Assembly: GCA_002633025.1 (NCBI GenBank)
Contig: NMRB01000378.1
Coordinates: forward strand, 281,272 to 345,271
DNA length: 64,000 nucleotides
Source: Notospermus geniculatus
Taxonomy: Eukaryota > Nemertea > Pilidiophora > Heteronemertea > Lineidae
Direction: 5' to 3'
Of this stretch, positions 22,434-32,834 are shown piece by piece (position 1 is the first letter of the stretch; each line of letters begins with the position of its first letter). The notes under the pieces were generated by a model. The model ran no database searches, had not been told where the DNA came from, and saw nothing but the letters and a program-made list of their open reading frames with translations. The position numbers were made by a program, and so were the translations under genes.

Positions 22434-23846
22434 GGGCCGATTTTAATAAACGGTAGTTAACCATTGGTTATGCTTAGTCAATGGTTAACCAGTGGTTTAG
22501 GAATGGTGAATTTTATAAACAGTCGTCAGCCAGTGACTTTCTTAACCGATGGTTTGTTAGACATCGGTCGGTTTCATCAAACGACGTTCAACAAAGCCGT
22601 TGGCTAACCATTGCTCAACATGTTAGGTTGACAAAAGATTAGCTAACCCTGCTCGGAGGCAGGGTTAGCCAATGGTTTGCTGGTTGAGCGCTGCCTGTTC
22701 ATAGTTCTGTCGGAGCCTATTCACCTTCATTTGCTGTCTGAAGGTTGACGAGTGAAAGAGCTTGTGCAGGTCCCGTACCTGTAATGCGTGGCCAATGCAT
22801 TTACCATTAGAAATGGCGAGATGCCCGTGCTCATAGATTGGTCCCAGAGTTTCGTTGGAAGGAATCGTTTGGACACAACATACCCCTAGCCTAATGCTTC
22901 AAACCATAAAGTTTTCGTTGTGGGTTGACCGTGATAATTTCAGGGTTTGGGGGTACTGAAAATATGAGGGGTAATTTCGCACCATATTTCAATGCAGCCA
23001 CTCCATATCGGCGTAGTAATACACTTAGCCCACTGGAAGACAGGCTTATGATACCATCACTATCAAACTTTCCCAAAAGTTGAAAATTATTTTTCTCTTA
23101 ATTATTTCTGTGTCAAACAGAATATTTAACTGCCTTTTACTCGATATTATCTATGATAAATGGAGAAAACTGGGTTTTTTAAGATCTACTTTTACCATGT
23201 AACCCCGCGCTGATTGGTCAATTACTGGCACGTGACCTGCAGATGACGTCATCACAGAATATTCCGCCATCTTGACGGTCAAAATGATGTCAAATGACGT
23301 CGGCGACCCACGTGGTGCACTTTGTCGTCAGCGCAAGTGGAGTGTGTGCGTCTTCAACCATGATGCAATCTACACGGGGCGCAGTTTGTCGTCGACGTCG
23401 GCATGGTGTACCGCCGGTCAAAAGTGACGTCATTAAATGAACTACACTGCACAACCTCCATATCAACCGACTGCGTGACCTGCAGAGAGGGCGCGGTTTT
23501 GATCGGCGTATCCGACAGATTCGGGATAGGAGTAACTCTCTCGTAGAGTATGATGAGGCAGATATTTTACTGACTTATTACGTAATGACACTCGTGGTTC
23601 GCCACTAACACCCATGTAACGGGTTTTACTGACTTCGCGATTTTTGCAACTTAATATTTTATTCGCGTCAAGCGCAACTGATCAACGACCAGACTGAACC
23701 ATCGGTTAGCCAATGGCTCCCTAACCATCGTCTTACAAACAAGTGTTTATAAAATCGAAAAATGGACATCGGTTAACCAATGGCTTACTAACCGACGGTT
23801 AAATGGAACCAATGGTTAACTTAGCAAACGTTTATTAAATCGGCCC
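22434..23846. mobile_element. TIR element family 2, tandem copy 2
   Basis: Full inverted ends: GGGCCGATTTTAATAAACGG at 22434 and CGTTTATTAAATCGGCCC ending at 23846. It shares with copy 1 the subterminal arrays, a TGACGTCATCACAGA block and a region ending CGTAATAACACTCGTGGTTC (CGTAATGACACTCG in copy 2). It lacks the LINE piece but carries about 470 bp of its own at 22770-23237. Confidence 0.85.
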
Positions 23847-24034
23847 TGTGAAGGGCAAAACGTAGTGAAGTAGTGGAAAGAACCCTCAACCCCAACCCAC
23901 GTGAGATTTGTTGAATCTCACTAGGGACTTATAGTATCCCCGGGTTTGGGTTGATGGCAAAAAATCAAATGCACTTCCCTTTTACGCATAGTGTTTACAA
24001 GAGCACATGGCTGCCGGATCATGACCGCACCCCA
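23847..24034. other. Short spacer
   Basis: Contains the imperfect palindrome GAGATTTGTTGAATCTC at 23912-23928. No gene. Confidence 0.5.
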
Positions 24035-24598
24035 CACCTGTAAACATCGATGATGATCAGTCGATGACGATCAATGATGATCGATGATGACTGATGACCA
24101 CTGATGACGACTGATCGATGTTGATGACCAATGACCACCGATGACGATCGATGATGATCGATGACGAACAATGATGACCAACGTGATCGATGAGGACTGA
24201 TGACGCTCGATGGTTGGTGACAACTGAAGATTATCGAAGACGATCGATGATGATCAAAAATGATCAATGACAATCGAAGACGATAGATGACAATCGATCA
24301 TGATTGAAGACAAGAGTAGATGATCGTTCGATGAGGATTGATCGATGATGATTGATCGATGAGGATCAATTATGATGATCGACCGATGACAATCGATCAA
24401 TGGTAATCGATCGCCATCAATGATGATCAATGACAATCTATCAATGACAATCCATGATGACTGATGACAATCGATTGATGACGATTGATGATAAACGATC
24501 ACGATACATGACGAACGATGATGATCAATGATGATCGAGGATGATCAATGGATGACAATCGATGACGATCGATGGTGATTGATGATGAACAATGATGG
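24035..24598. repeat. GATGA/TCGAT low-complexity array
   Basis: About 560 bp built of variants of GATCGATGA, GATGACAATCGA and ATGATCAATGATGA. No fixed period is kept. Long open frames in it (rich in HRSSSIII) are composition artefacts. Confidence 0.9.
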
Positions 24599-25200
24599 TC
24601 AGGGCACGTTTCGTAACCGCCAGAGCTATTGATCTGAAACTTGGTACATATATACCCCTAGGTCAGATGACCTATGACACCAAGTTTCGGTCCGATTCGA
24701 TTCTTGGCTTGGCCTCCAGCTGTAGGGGCTGCGGTAAGCCGTTTCAAAGTTCCGTGTACATTAGATACTTCTAAATGACAGCCATGTTGGATTAACAGCT
24801 AAGACGTTGCCATAGCAACCCGAAACCATGCTTATTGCGATTCTAAGGGGCATACTCCTATCTGACTATAATACATTTGTAGGGGCTGCGGTGAGCCATT
24901 TTAAAGTTACCTGTACATTGATGTGCCTAAATTGGCAGCCATATTGGTTTTATGCTAATTACTGCCAAACTGGCAAAATCTGTGCGTGGCAACAATTGAA
25001 TTATGTTATCCAATGNCGTCGTCGTCGTGTTCCGTTAGCAGGGCACGTTTCGTAACCGCCAGAGCTATTGATCTGAAACTTGGTACATATATACCCCTAG
25101 GTCAGATGACCCATGACACCAAGTTTCGGTCCGATTCGACTCTTAGCTTGGCCACCAGGTGGCGGAAACCGAAAACACAAAAAGTGCAATAACTCCTGAA
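24598..25200 (+). repeat. Duplicated 130-bp repeat head
   Basis: 24598-24725 and 25039-25165 are near-identical (CAGGGCACGTTTCGTAACC, ACATATATACCCCTAGG, ACCAAGTTTCGGTCCGATTC). Similar text opens the elements at 41.4 and 46.3 kb (CACGTTTCTAAACCGC). One unresolved base is at 25016. Confidence 0.8.
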
Positions 25201-25990
25201 CTAATGACTAGATCTTCTCCAAATTTTTATCATAGGTGTATCTAATAAGGATACATAACATATATAACGGGTTTTTGATTTGACCTACTTTTCAAGGTCA
25301 CAGAGGTCAAAGTTCGACAAAAGTGACGAACCTGCCACAGTTTGTCATTATTTCACCAAGCGACTTCATATCTTGCATAAACATGCATAAACATGCATAA
25401 AAATACTAAGTTTCGGCCCGATTGGACATCCAATATGGCCGCCAGGTGGCGTAACCTGAAAATCAAGCAACTGCTATTACTCAGGAACGAGTCCGGAACG
25501 ACTTGACGTAGAGTGCTCAAGTTTGATATTTACGTCCCTCTAGATGACCTTTACATGCATGTCAAATTTCGGCTTGATTTGACATCCAACATGGCCACCA
25601 GGTGGCGTAACCCAAAAATCATCAAAGTGCTGTAACTCAGGAACGACTTAACCCAAAGTGCTCAAATTTGCTATGTGGCCCCCTGCAGATGACCTTTATG
25701 TGCATGTGAAGTTTCGGCCTGATCGGACATCCAATATGGCCGCCAGGTGGCGTAAACCGAAAATCGTCAAAGTGCTGTAACTCAGGAACGACGTGACCCA
25801 AAGCGCACCAATGTGCTATGTGGCCCCCTGCAGATGACCTTTATGTGCATGTGAAGTTCCGGCCCGATCGGACATCCAATATGGCTGCCAGGTGGCCCCC
25901 CAAATCATCAAAGTCCTACTCGGGAATGACTTGACCCAGATTGCTCATCCCTCTGTCATTAGACTGTTATGTCCAACCCGGTGAGCACAT
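25200..25990 (+). repeat. Tandem array, unit about 145 bp
   Basis: ATATGGCCGCCAGGTGGCGT or close variants recur near 25432, 25590, 25732 and 25880, each followed by an AAATCGTCAAAGTGCTGTAA type segment and CAGGAACGAC. Related units form the body of the repeats at 41.4-42.5 and 45.2-46.35 kb (TTTGACCTACTTTTCAAGG is shared). Confidence 0.85.
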
Positions 25991-26139
25991 GGTCCATGGA
26001 CCATTTCATTTTCGTCTCGCCTCAAGACATCATGAAATGACGTGCGCGACGTCATGACGCTGTCTCGTCAGATGCTCCACACTTTTGGAGTTATATCTTC
26101 ATGCGACATGATATGCCGTTCTACCTCAAATTTGCAATC

Positions 26140-26194
26140 GATCCACAGTGACCCCTATCGGTAAGGGAGCGAACCCTTCCTTTTCTGCATGGCG
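26140..26194 (+). repeat. Split direct repeat A1
   Basis: 55 bp, identical to 31892-31946. Contains the short dyad-like CCCCTATCGGTAAGGG. It marks the left end of the element. Confidence 0.92.
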
Positions 26195-26744
26195 GCGAGC
26201 GCAGTCGTGGCATTCGTGTCGCTCCTGAGTATTCATTCGATCTGGTGGCAAAGGGCTACTGGAGGCTATCCGTGTCATCTGCTTGTTACCATTCAACGGT
26301 GTGCATTTGACGCGGTAAGGGCCATGTACTGACGAGTGAGGGTCGTCAGAGAGGTGGCATGTAGGGTAACAAGGGGCCTACATGCAGCATGTAGGGTAAC
26401 AAGGGGCCTGCATGCATGCACATGTATAGAAAGATGTCTGGCCAAATTTTTCGCTGGTTGCGCATGCGCGTTGGCATAGCTCGGTGTCATGGTCCGAGGG
26501 CGGCACAATAGGCCTATTGTGCGTACATTTGGTATGAGCAGGTGTCAGTGAGGTGGTTTTTTCAATGGGGTAGTTATGTTCGTCAGCGGTTTAGCGTCTC
26601 TGCATACCTCGGTATTTGTTCTGGGTTGAGTGCTATCCGTGTTCTGCTTTCTGGTTATGGGCCGAGTTTCCTATGGGCCTATTAAGTCATGGATGTGTGT
26701 TTAGATGGTTCTGTAAGACGTTTTTTTTTTCTTTTTAGGGCAAC
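26195..26744 (+). other. 5' untranslated leader of the Ngaro/PAT-like element
   Basis: Noncoding. Holds a tandem duplication of GCATGTAGGGTAACAAGGGG (near 26356 and 26389) and a T-rich tract with TTTAGGGCAAC just before the gag start. Confidence 0.6.
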
Positions 26745-27752
26745 ATGGCGTCGAACGTGACGGTACTTCGAAAGCGACACTCATTAGTGGGCAGGGACCT
26801 TCTCCCTCTTATCAAGTTGCTGGCGGAGTTGTCTGCTGCGGGGCAACCTCCGGAGAATCTGGCAAGGATTCGTATGTCGAAGCCTACGGAAGAGTTGTCA
26901 GAAGCGGACATTGCGAGTGAGTTTAAGTCCTTGACAGGGGAAGATGCTGCTACGTTCTTACGTATGATCGCGAGGTCACCATCTCCGGACAACTTAAGGC
27001 TCCTCCTTCACGCGACGGTGGTTGTGGCAAACCAGATGGGGCGGCCGGAGGGGCAGCAGTTACAAGAGGATGATGATCCGGGGGACGCACCTCCTCGGCC
27101 GAAAGTCCCGAGGGTCGACGGCGAGAAGCAGGCATTGGAAGCGAGGATCAACGAGCTGGAGCAGCGGGAGGCTGATCGGAAAAAGGACGTGGTTGATTCC
27201 GTCTTGAGGAAGGTAAGGAACCTTGCCTTGCAGGCGAAGCCAAACGTACAGTTAATTTTGACGGCCTTGGATGAGTTGGCGACAGTGTCGGTTGACAATG
27301 GTCATAAGGATTCACAGATGTTCATCGAGCTGAGCAGGCAGGCGGAGAGATTGAAGGACACTTTGGATGTTCCAAGTTTGTGTCTCTCGACCTTGGGAGG
27401 AGGTGCATCTGATAAGGTTATGAAGGCCATTGTGCAGTGTCGCAAAATGAAAAGAACTGGCGCGAAGAAGGCCGCGAAAGCGCGGGAGGTGTCCCCTGAT
27501 AAGGGGTCCCCTACAAGGTCGACGGTTAGTTCGCCGTTGCAGGGTTTGTATGGGCTCCCGCCTCCCCCTCCCCTGCCGCAGTACCCTTACGGTTATGGTT
27601 ATGGGTATGGATATGGTAGAGGCAGGGGAAGGGGACGTGGCAGGGGTGACGGAGGGGGTGGCCCCTGTTTTTTCTGTGGCGAGATGGGCCATTGGTACAG
27701 ACAATGTGACAAGATGAAGTCAGCTAAGTTGCAATGTGCGAATAACAAATAG
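26745..27752 (+). CDS. Gag-like protein of the Ngaro/PAT-like element
   Basis: 335 residues from the first ATG after the leader. The middle is charged and likely helical (residues about 120-160, EARINELEQREADRKKDVV, coiled-coil-like). A proline and GY/GR low-complexity stretch (about residues 270-305) precedes a single CCHC knuckle CFFCGEMGHWYRQC at about 308-321, which would bind element RNA. Gag would form the cytoplasmic particle in which reverse transcription occurs. It has no sequence break. Confidence 0.88.
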   Translation: MASNVTVLRKRHSLVGRDLLPLIKLLAELSAAGQPPENLARIRMSKPTEELSEADIASEFKSLTGEDAATFLRMIARSPSPDNLRLLLHATVVVANQMGRPEGQQLQEDDDPGDAPPRPKVPRVDGEKQALEARINELEQREADRKKDVVDSVLRKVRNLALQAKPNVQLILTALDELATVSVDNGHKDSQMFIELSRQAERLKDTLDVPSLCLSTLGGGASDKVMKAIVQCRKMKRTGAKKAAKAREVSPDKGSPTRSTVSSPLQGLYGLPPPPPLPQYPYGYGYGYGYGRGRGRGRGRGDGGGGPCFFCGEMGHWYRQCDKMKSAKLQCANNK

Positions 27753-27954
27753 TTGGTTTCGGAGCCAGGACTGTAGGGACTGTGATTTTCTGAGTTTATC
27801 AAGGTATAGGGTATATACCAGTTTCTGAGTTCTTCCCGCTCTAGCTCTGGGCATCTGATCCCGTGGGCCGTGGGCGGGGGGAATTCCTCCAGTCGTCTCA
27901 GTTGGTCGGCGCTTCAGAGTATGTTTTTGGTTTCAGGAGTGGGTTGTACCTCAG

Positions 27955-30123
27955 GTGCCGGATTGGGAGGTGGATACACCCTTTGACCCAATCCGGGCGA
28001 GGGATGAAGCAAGGGTGCAGCCGACATGGACGACGATTGGGGGGGTTCCCCCTGATGCCACGGCATTGACGGCTTCGATTTCTGATGTGTTGGATGGGGT
28101 TCCTTTACCTTTCTCGACAGAAGATTTTCCATTGAGGGACCCGGCGGGTTTTGTAGCGGGCGGGGTGCATTGTAATGCCACCGTCTGGTCGGATATTATG
28201 GATGGGTTTCCTGAGCGGGACATGGTCTCGGAGTGGGTACACAATAAGATTGATGTGTCAGATTTTTTCAGGCATTATAAAGGTTCTTTTCAGGGTCACC
28301 ACTATGACAGTGCATCTCCCCCGCGGAGGTATTTTCCCAACCCCCCGTCTTGTCGTCAGCATGCAGAGTTCATCTCTAAGGCTTTGGAAGATCGTATTAA
28401 GGCGGGCGCGGTTCGGCTATGGGGGAAGATTGGGGAGTGCGAGGTGCCGAAGGTGGTGATGCCTTTGGTGGTAGAACCCACAAAGCCGAGGTTGTGCCAC
28501 AATGAGAAGTTTCTCAACTTGTGGATAAAGGATTGTCCCTTTACACTGGAAAATTTGAGGGACGTTCCTCGCTTGGTTCAGAAGGATGATCTCATGTTTA
28601 CCACCGATGAGAAATCAGGCTACGACCACATTATGCTCTCTGAGGCCTCGCAGACATACTTTGGGCTAGAATGGGCGGGTTATGTCATGTCATGCGCGAC
28701 CCTCCCCTTCGGTTGGAAGGCGTCTCCCTTTGTTTATCAAACCATAGGTATGATAGCGACGCATTTTTTTCGGAAGGTTGGAATTCCCACCATCCAGTAC
28801 ATAGACGATAGGTGGTATGTGAGCCCGAGGGTACCCCTGGCGGCGCTTCGTGGTATTGATACCGTCTTGTTTGTTTTGTTCGTCCTGACGAAGCTTGGGT
28901 ATACCTTTGCATTGCCAAAATGCGTCCTAATGCTGGGGAACTGTGTGCGTTCCCTTGGCCTGCTGGTGGATTCACAGAGGTTAGCCTTCTTCCTGCCCGA
29001 TGACAAGAAAGCCAAGTTTGCGAGTCTCAGAGAGGATATTCTGGCGTGTTCTGAGGTCGATTTGAAGTCCCTGCAAAGGATGGCGGGGAAATGCATATCT
29101 TTGATTTTGGTTTTCCCGGCGGCTAGGATCTATACAAGAGAGATCTGCTCGGCTATTTCCGCGGCCCTTAGGGGGAGTTGCACTGTTCCATTGGTGGGGG
29201 CCCTAAGGGAGGAGATGCAGTTCTGGCGCTTCCTTGACAAATGGGAGGGGCACTTCACCTGGCGGCAGGAGAAACATCTTCAATATTCCCTCGCAACAGA
29301 TGCATCCAGCTATCGCTATGCGGCGGTTCATCTTTCTGGTCAAAAGGCCGGCCAGTCTTTTGGTGACTATTGGCCGGCAGGTGATGTGAGGCCTATCCAT
29401 GTCAAGGAGGCTGATGCACTGTATCTCTCTCTGTGGGCGTTGGCGGAGGCGGTGCGCGATCACCGGGTGGATGTTTGGATAGATAATATGGCGGTGGTTC
29501 AGGCCTGGGGCAGCAGAGGTTGTAAGGATCATGGTCTCAACGAGATCTTGAAGAAGTTGTTTCAGTTGACCGTAAACCTCAATATAGATTTACAGTTGCA
29601 GTATGTTCCGTCTGATCAGAATCCGGCTGACCGTCCGTCAAGAAGACTCACCAGCCAGGATGCAATGTTGTCGGGCAGCAAATGGCAAGAGCTAGAGTCT
29701 CGTTTTGGTCCTCATGGGGTTGACCTCATGGCATGGAGTTCTAACGCGATGCGTGGTTCCAATGGGGAACCATTGAGGCACTTCTCTCCCGCATCCTCCC
29801 CGTCGGCGGCAGGGGTTAATGTGTTTGCGCAAGATGTTTCCAAGGAGCATAATCCGTATGTATTCCCGCCGATCTGCTTGATTTTGCCGCTGGTCAAGTA
29901 CCTGATGGAGTCTCATGTTGCTGTATGCACTCTAGTCTTGCCAATGACATCTTTGGCCCCATCATGGTTCCCCCTCCTCAAACCGCGGGTAGTGTCAGAG
30001 TATGTGCTGGGTGAAAAGGGAGAGAAAGGGGTGCTTCTTTACCCTTCAAAGAAGGGGTTCGCGCCGGATACGGCCGGGTTGAGATGGCCCCTGGTTGCAT
30101 ACAGGGCTAGGTTTCAGTCCTGA
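27955..30123 (+). CDS. Reverse transcriptase-RNase H of the Ngaro/PAT-like element
   Basis: 722 residues from the chosen ATG; the frame may begin somewhat upstream. RT motif A lies near residue 215 (FTTDEKSGYDH), a TLPFGWKASPFVYQ block follows, and the catalytic YIDD is near 281. RNase H residues are D of LATDASS (about 446), E of EADAL (about 484), D of WIDNMAVV (about 508) and D of NPADRPSR (about 555). After RNase H, residues 580-720 carry FGPHGVDLMAW, AGVNVFAQDV and YVFPPICLILPLVK, which resembles the segment after RNase H in DIRS-group proteins that is related to Dam-type methyltransferases; the match is by eye. It makes the element's cDNA. It is separated from gag by about 200 bp with no overlap. 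Confidence 0.93.
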   Translation: MPDWEVDTPFDPIRARDEARVQPTWTTIGGVPPDATALTASISDVLDGVPLPFSTEDFPLRDPAGFVAGGVHCNATVWSDIMDGFPERDMVSEWVHNKIDVSDFFRHYKGSFQGHHYDSASPPRRYFPNPPSCRQHAEFISKALEDRIKAGAVRLWGKIGECEVPKVVMPLVVEPTKPRLCHNEKFLNLWIKDCPFTLENLRDVPRLVQKDDLMFTTDEKSGYDHIMLSEASQTYFGLEWAGYVMSCATLPFGWKASPFVYQTIGMIATHFFRKVGIPTIQYIDDRWYVSPRVPLAALRGIDTVLFVLFVLTKLGYTFALPKCVLMLGNCVRSLGLLVDSQRLAFFLPDDKKAKFASLREDILACSEVDLKSLQRMAGKCISLILVFPAARIYTREICSAISAALRGSCTVPLVGALREEMQFWRFLDKWEGHFTWRQEKHLQYSLATDASSYRYAAVHLSGQKAGQSFGDYWPAGDVRPIHVKEADALYLSLWALAEAVRDHRVDVWIDNMAVVQAWGSRGCKDHGLNEILKKLFQLTVNLNIDLQLQYVPSDQNPADRPSRRLTSQDAMLSGSKWQELESRFGPHGVDLMAWSSNAMRGSNGEPLRHFSPASSPSAAGVNVFAQDVSKEHNPYVFPPICLILPLVKYLMESHVAVCTLVLPMTSLAPSWFPLLKPRVVSEYVLGEKGEKGVLLYPSKKGFAPDTAGLRWPLVAYRARFQS

Positions 30124-30215
30124 GCACATGACGATAAGTGGGGATACATGTGTGTGTTCTGTATCAATAGTTAACGGTAATACTGTTCTGATTTTTCCAG
30201 CGCTTCAGCCCCGAT

Positions 30216-31409
30216 TTGGTCCACATTGATAGAAGGCTGGAACAGTTAGAACAATCCGTGCCGTCGTCGCGATATGTCTCAAAGAAGGACTCTCTAAAGA
30301 AAGATTTCTTAGGTTTTCTGCAGATGCTGCCGGGGAGGCCATCCCTGGGGTCGGTGGGCCCGAATGACCTGAGGCGGTTCCTCGTCTGGAAAGATGGGTT
30401 CGGGAAGACCCAAGTTCATCGGGTTTCTTGTCAGTTTCTGGGTAGGCCTGGGAAGTCACCCTGTTCTTGTCCCACGCGGCTGGCCTGCAGCACCGCGGAG
30501 GGCATGGTCCGTTCTCTTAGGCAAATTGTAAACGAGTCTACTGATAGGGGTAATACGTGGGATGTGTACTCAAACAGGGGCAACCCGGCGGATGCGCCGG
30601 CTGTCCGGGCCTACATCAAGTCCATAAAGAAGGAACAGGGATTGGCCCATGTCGTTGTTAAGCAGGCAAGGCCTATTTTTTTGGATAAGCTTTTGGTTAT
30701 CTCGGAGTATATCAACGGGCAGTTGCTTAGGTCTGATCTTACTGTTAGGGAACGGTTTGTCTTGGTAAGGGACCAGGCCTTCTTCAAGCTTGAATTCTTT
30801 GCCGGGGACAGGGCGTCTGATCTCTGCCTGCTTAAAACGCAAGAAGTGAGGAAACTTCCGGATGGTTCCGGCTTGGTGGTTTCCCACAGCCACGGCAAGA
30901 CATTCGCTATCAGTAAGGTCAATACTTTTGTTATTAAAAGGTGTGATAACGAAGTGATTTGTCCGGTTAAGGCTTTAAGTGAGTACATGTCGTTTGCCGA
31001 TTTGCATGGCGTGGATTTGAGTTTGGGATATACCTTCAGGTCGGTGACAGAGTCTGGGAAGGTGTTGGATTCTCCGGTTTCCTACAACGCCATCTATGAC
31101 AGATTGAAGCAGTATCTTAATACCCTGTGTATTAATGAAGGTGAGACCCCGCATAGCTTTCGTGCAGGATGTGCGGTTACTCTACTCCTGTCAAAGGCGG
31201 CGGACCCACAGGATTCGATGGCCCACATTGGGTGGTTTACTCAAGACTCAGCGGAGTATTACAGTAGGTCCGGGCTTCTCGTTAAGGCGTCCGGAGTATC
31301 GAAAGCCTTGGCAGACACGGCCGCCGAACCTGAACGTGCATCCAGATTATTTGGCTCTTGGGGGGACATTCACAACTTTAAGGCGGCGTTTCAGTGCGAC
31401 AGGTGGTGA
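30216..31409 (+). CDS. Tyrosine recombinase of the Ngaro/PAT-like element
   Basis: 397 residues. Catalytic positions can be read in order: R in FFAGDRASDLCLL, K in SHGKTF, HSFRAG (H-x-x-R), HIGWF (the H/W position) and Y in SAEYYSR. This is the phage integrase fold used by DIRS-order elements in place of a DDE integrase. The region near residue 70-110 has a CQF...CSCPTR cysteine cluster and GTAEGMVRSLR-like helix expected of the N-terminal core-binding domain. Ends 407 bp before B1. An upstream in-frame start may exist, as the RT frame ends 92 bp earlier. Confidence 0.93.
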   Translation: MVHIDRRLEQLEQSVPSSRYVSKKDSLKKDFLGFLQMLPGRPSLGSVGPNDLRRFLVWKDGFGKTQVHRVSCQFLGRPGKSPCSCPTRLACSTAEGMVRSLRQIVNESTDRGNTWDVYSNRGNPADAPAVRAYIKSIKKEQGLAHVVVKQARPIFLDKLLVISEYINGQLLRSDLTVRERFVLVRDQAFFKLEFFAGDRASDLCLLKTQEVRKLPDGSGLVVSHSHGKTFAISKVNTFVIKRCDNEVICPVKALSEYMSFADLHGVDLSLGYTFRSVTESGKVLDSPVSYNAIYDRLKQYLNTLCINEGETPHSFRAGCAVTLLLSKAADPQDSMAHIGWFTQDSAEYYSRSGLLVKASGVSKALADTAAEPERASRLFGSWGDIHNFKAAFQCDRW

Positions 31410-31815
31410 GTGTTCCCTGCATATGGCATCGTGTAGGCCTAGTGGTTTTGCGTAATGTGGACGGACGCCAGAGTTAGGAGGCTTGGTTATGATTTTATTT
31501 GTTTTCCACAGAACGGTTTTCCCGGGAGCGGTGCCGGTATTTGATATATCATGTTGATTTGGGTTTTGCCGAGTGTGCAAGGTGATGTGAATGTTGTGGT
31601 GTTAGTTCCTACAAGGTCTTCGGCAAGGTGTTGGCTTATACGTTCGATAGTGTGTATTGAAGGTGTTGCCTAGTTGTAGTACGCAGATTCCAGGCTACTT
31701 TGTAATAAACTGATTAGTGTATGCAATCCGGCTTCCTAGTGATTTTCTTTGGGGGTTTTGAGTATTGGGAGAAGGGTGCGGGGTATAAGGCGAGGCAAGG
31801 GTGCATAAGAAGAGC
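31410..31815 (+). other. 3' noncoding region of the element
   Basis: No coding frame. AATAAA near 31702 is a possible polyadenylation signal. The region ends in B1. Confidence 0.5.
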
Positions 31816-31946
31816 TGCGTCGGTTCTCTTCACTCCCAATACTCAACACCGCGAGCTCACGCACAGATAGGGGGCACTGTGGAATCGGTCAGATCCACAG
31901 TGACCCCTATCGGTAAGGGAGCGAACCCTTCCTTTTCTGCATGGCG
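31816..31946 (+). repeat. Split direct repeats B1 and A2
   Basis: B1 (31816-31891) ends CGGTCA and is followed at once by A2 (31892-31946). The junction B1-A2 is the predicted template that joins the ends of a circular intermediate. Confidence 0.92.
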
Positions 31947-32102
31947 CGGCGGAAGGAGGGCACGTGGAGACGAATGATGTGAGGCCGGGATCGGGTGTTG
32001 GCGGTCAATGTGGATCTCGGATGTGTTCCGGTTTCCCGCCCACCCGCCCTCCCCACCCACGTCACAGTAGACATAAGGCGTCTGATGGTTTATGCTTGAG
32101 CT

Positions 32103-32178
32103 TGCGTCGGTTCTCTTCACTCCCAATACTCAACACCGCGAGCTCACGCACAGATAGGGGGCACTGTGGAATCGGTCA
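32103..32178 (+). repeat. Split direct repeat B2
   Basis: 76 bp, copy of 31816-31891. It closes the element. The 156 bp between A2 and B2 are unique. Confidence 0.92.
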
Positions 32179-32834
32179 CGTCAACCATTCACTTCAGCGC
32201 CGTCGAGTCATAGAGCTTAGGGTTGATTGACCAAATTGTACAATAGGGTTTTTACTAGGGTCATGAATAAATACCATTTGGGCGGGCCGATAGGTTCCCC
32301 ATTGTTTGGTCTTAAATTTCCGGATAGAGAGTATTTATGAATTTATTAAAATCCAAAAAATGACACCAATTCCCATGCTTTATAGGTAAGGTTAACATTA
32401 AATGAACTGCAATATTTCGAAAATGGACAACTGAAGGGAAGGTAATTTTGATGCTTCGAGGCATAAAAAATACCCTCGATCCTCACATATGCCAGTGGTA
32501 ATTTGGAATATCTCCCAGATGGTAAACTATGTAAATACACACTATCTGATTATTTGTGTGCATTTTTTGGCAGTGATGTTTTTGCATTATCAGCTGGCAC
32601 TCCATTTCACCTGACCATATAGGAATTAATTCTCATGCTATAGCCTACAGATTCCATTCACACACTGCCAATTCTAACTTGAAAAGAACATTTGGGACTT
32701 TTTCCAAGTTACATAGATTGTGTATGTGTCCCAAATGCATTTTCTGTAGTTTAGTTCCAAATGAATCGCAGCTGATAGGCTGTTTGGTAAAAAAAATCTT
32801 TTTGCAGGTAGCAATTGCAAATGTACGGCCTCCT
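32179..32834. other. Intergenic stretch
   Basis: No gene seen. AT-rich with ordinary composition. Confidence 0.5.

Larger units (their letters stand above)
26140..32178 (+). mobile_element. Complete Ngaro/PAT-like (DIRS-order) retrotransposon
   Basis: A 6039-bp element with split direct repeats: A1 26140-26194, B1 31816-31891, A2 31892-31946, B2 32103-32178. A copies are 55 bp and identical (GATCCACAGTGACCCCTATC...), B copies are 76 bp and appear identical. B1 directly abuts A2, the arrangement known from Ngaro and PAT groups. Three open frames lie between A1 and B1: gag, RT-RNase H and tyrosine recombinase. The order and lack of LTR, integrase and target duplication fit replication through a circular intermediate integrated by the recombinase. 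All frames are open, so the copy may be recent. Confidence 0.95.

Noticed and set aside
24019-24502. Long frames rich in H, R, S and I
   Set aside because: Produced by the GATGA array; composition only.
27008-27802. Antisense frames over the gag gene
   Set aside because: Shadows of a GC-rich coding strand.
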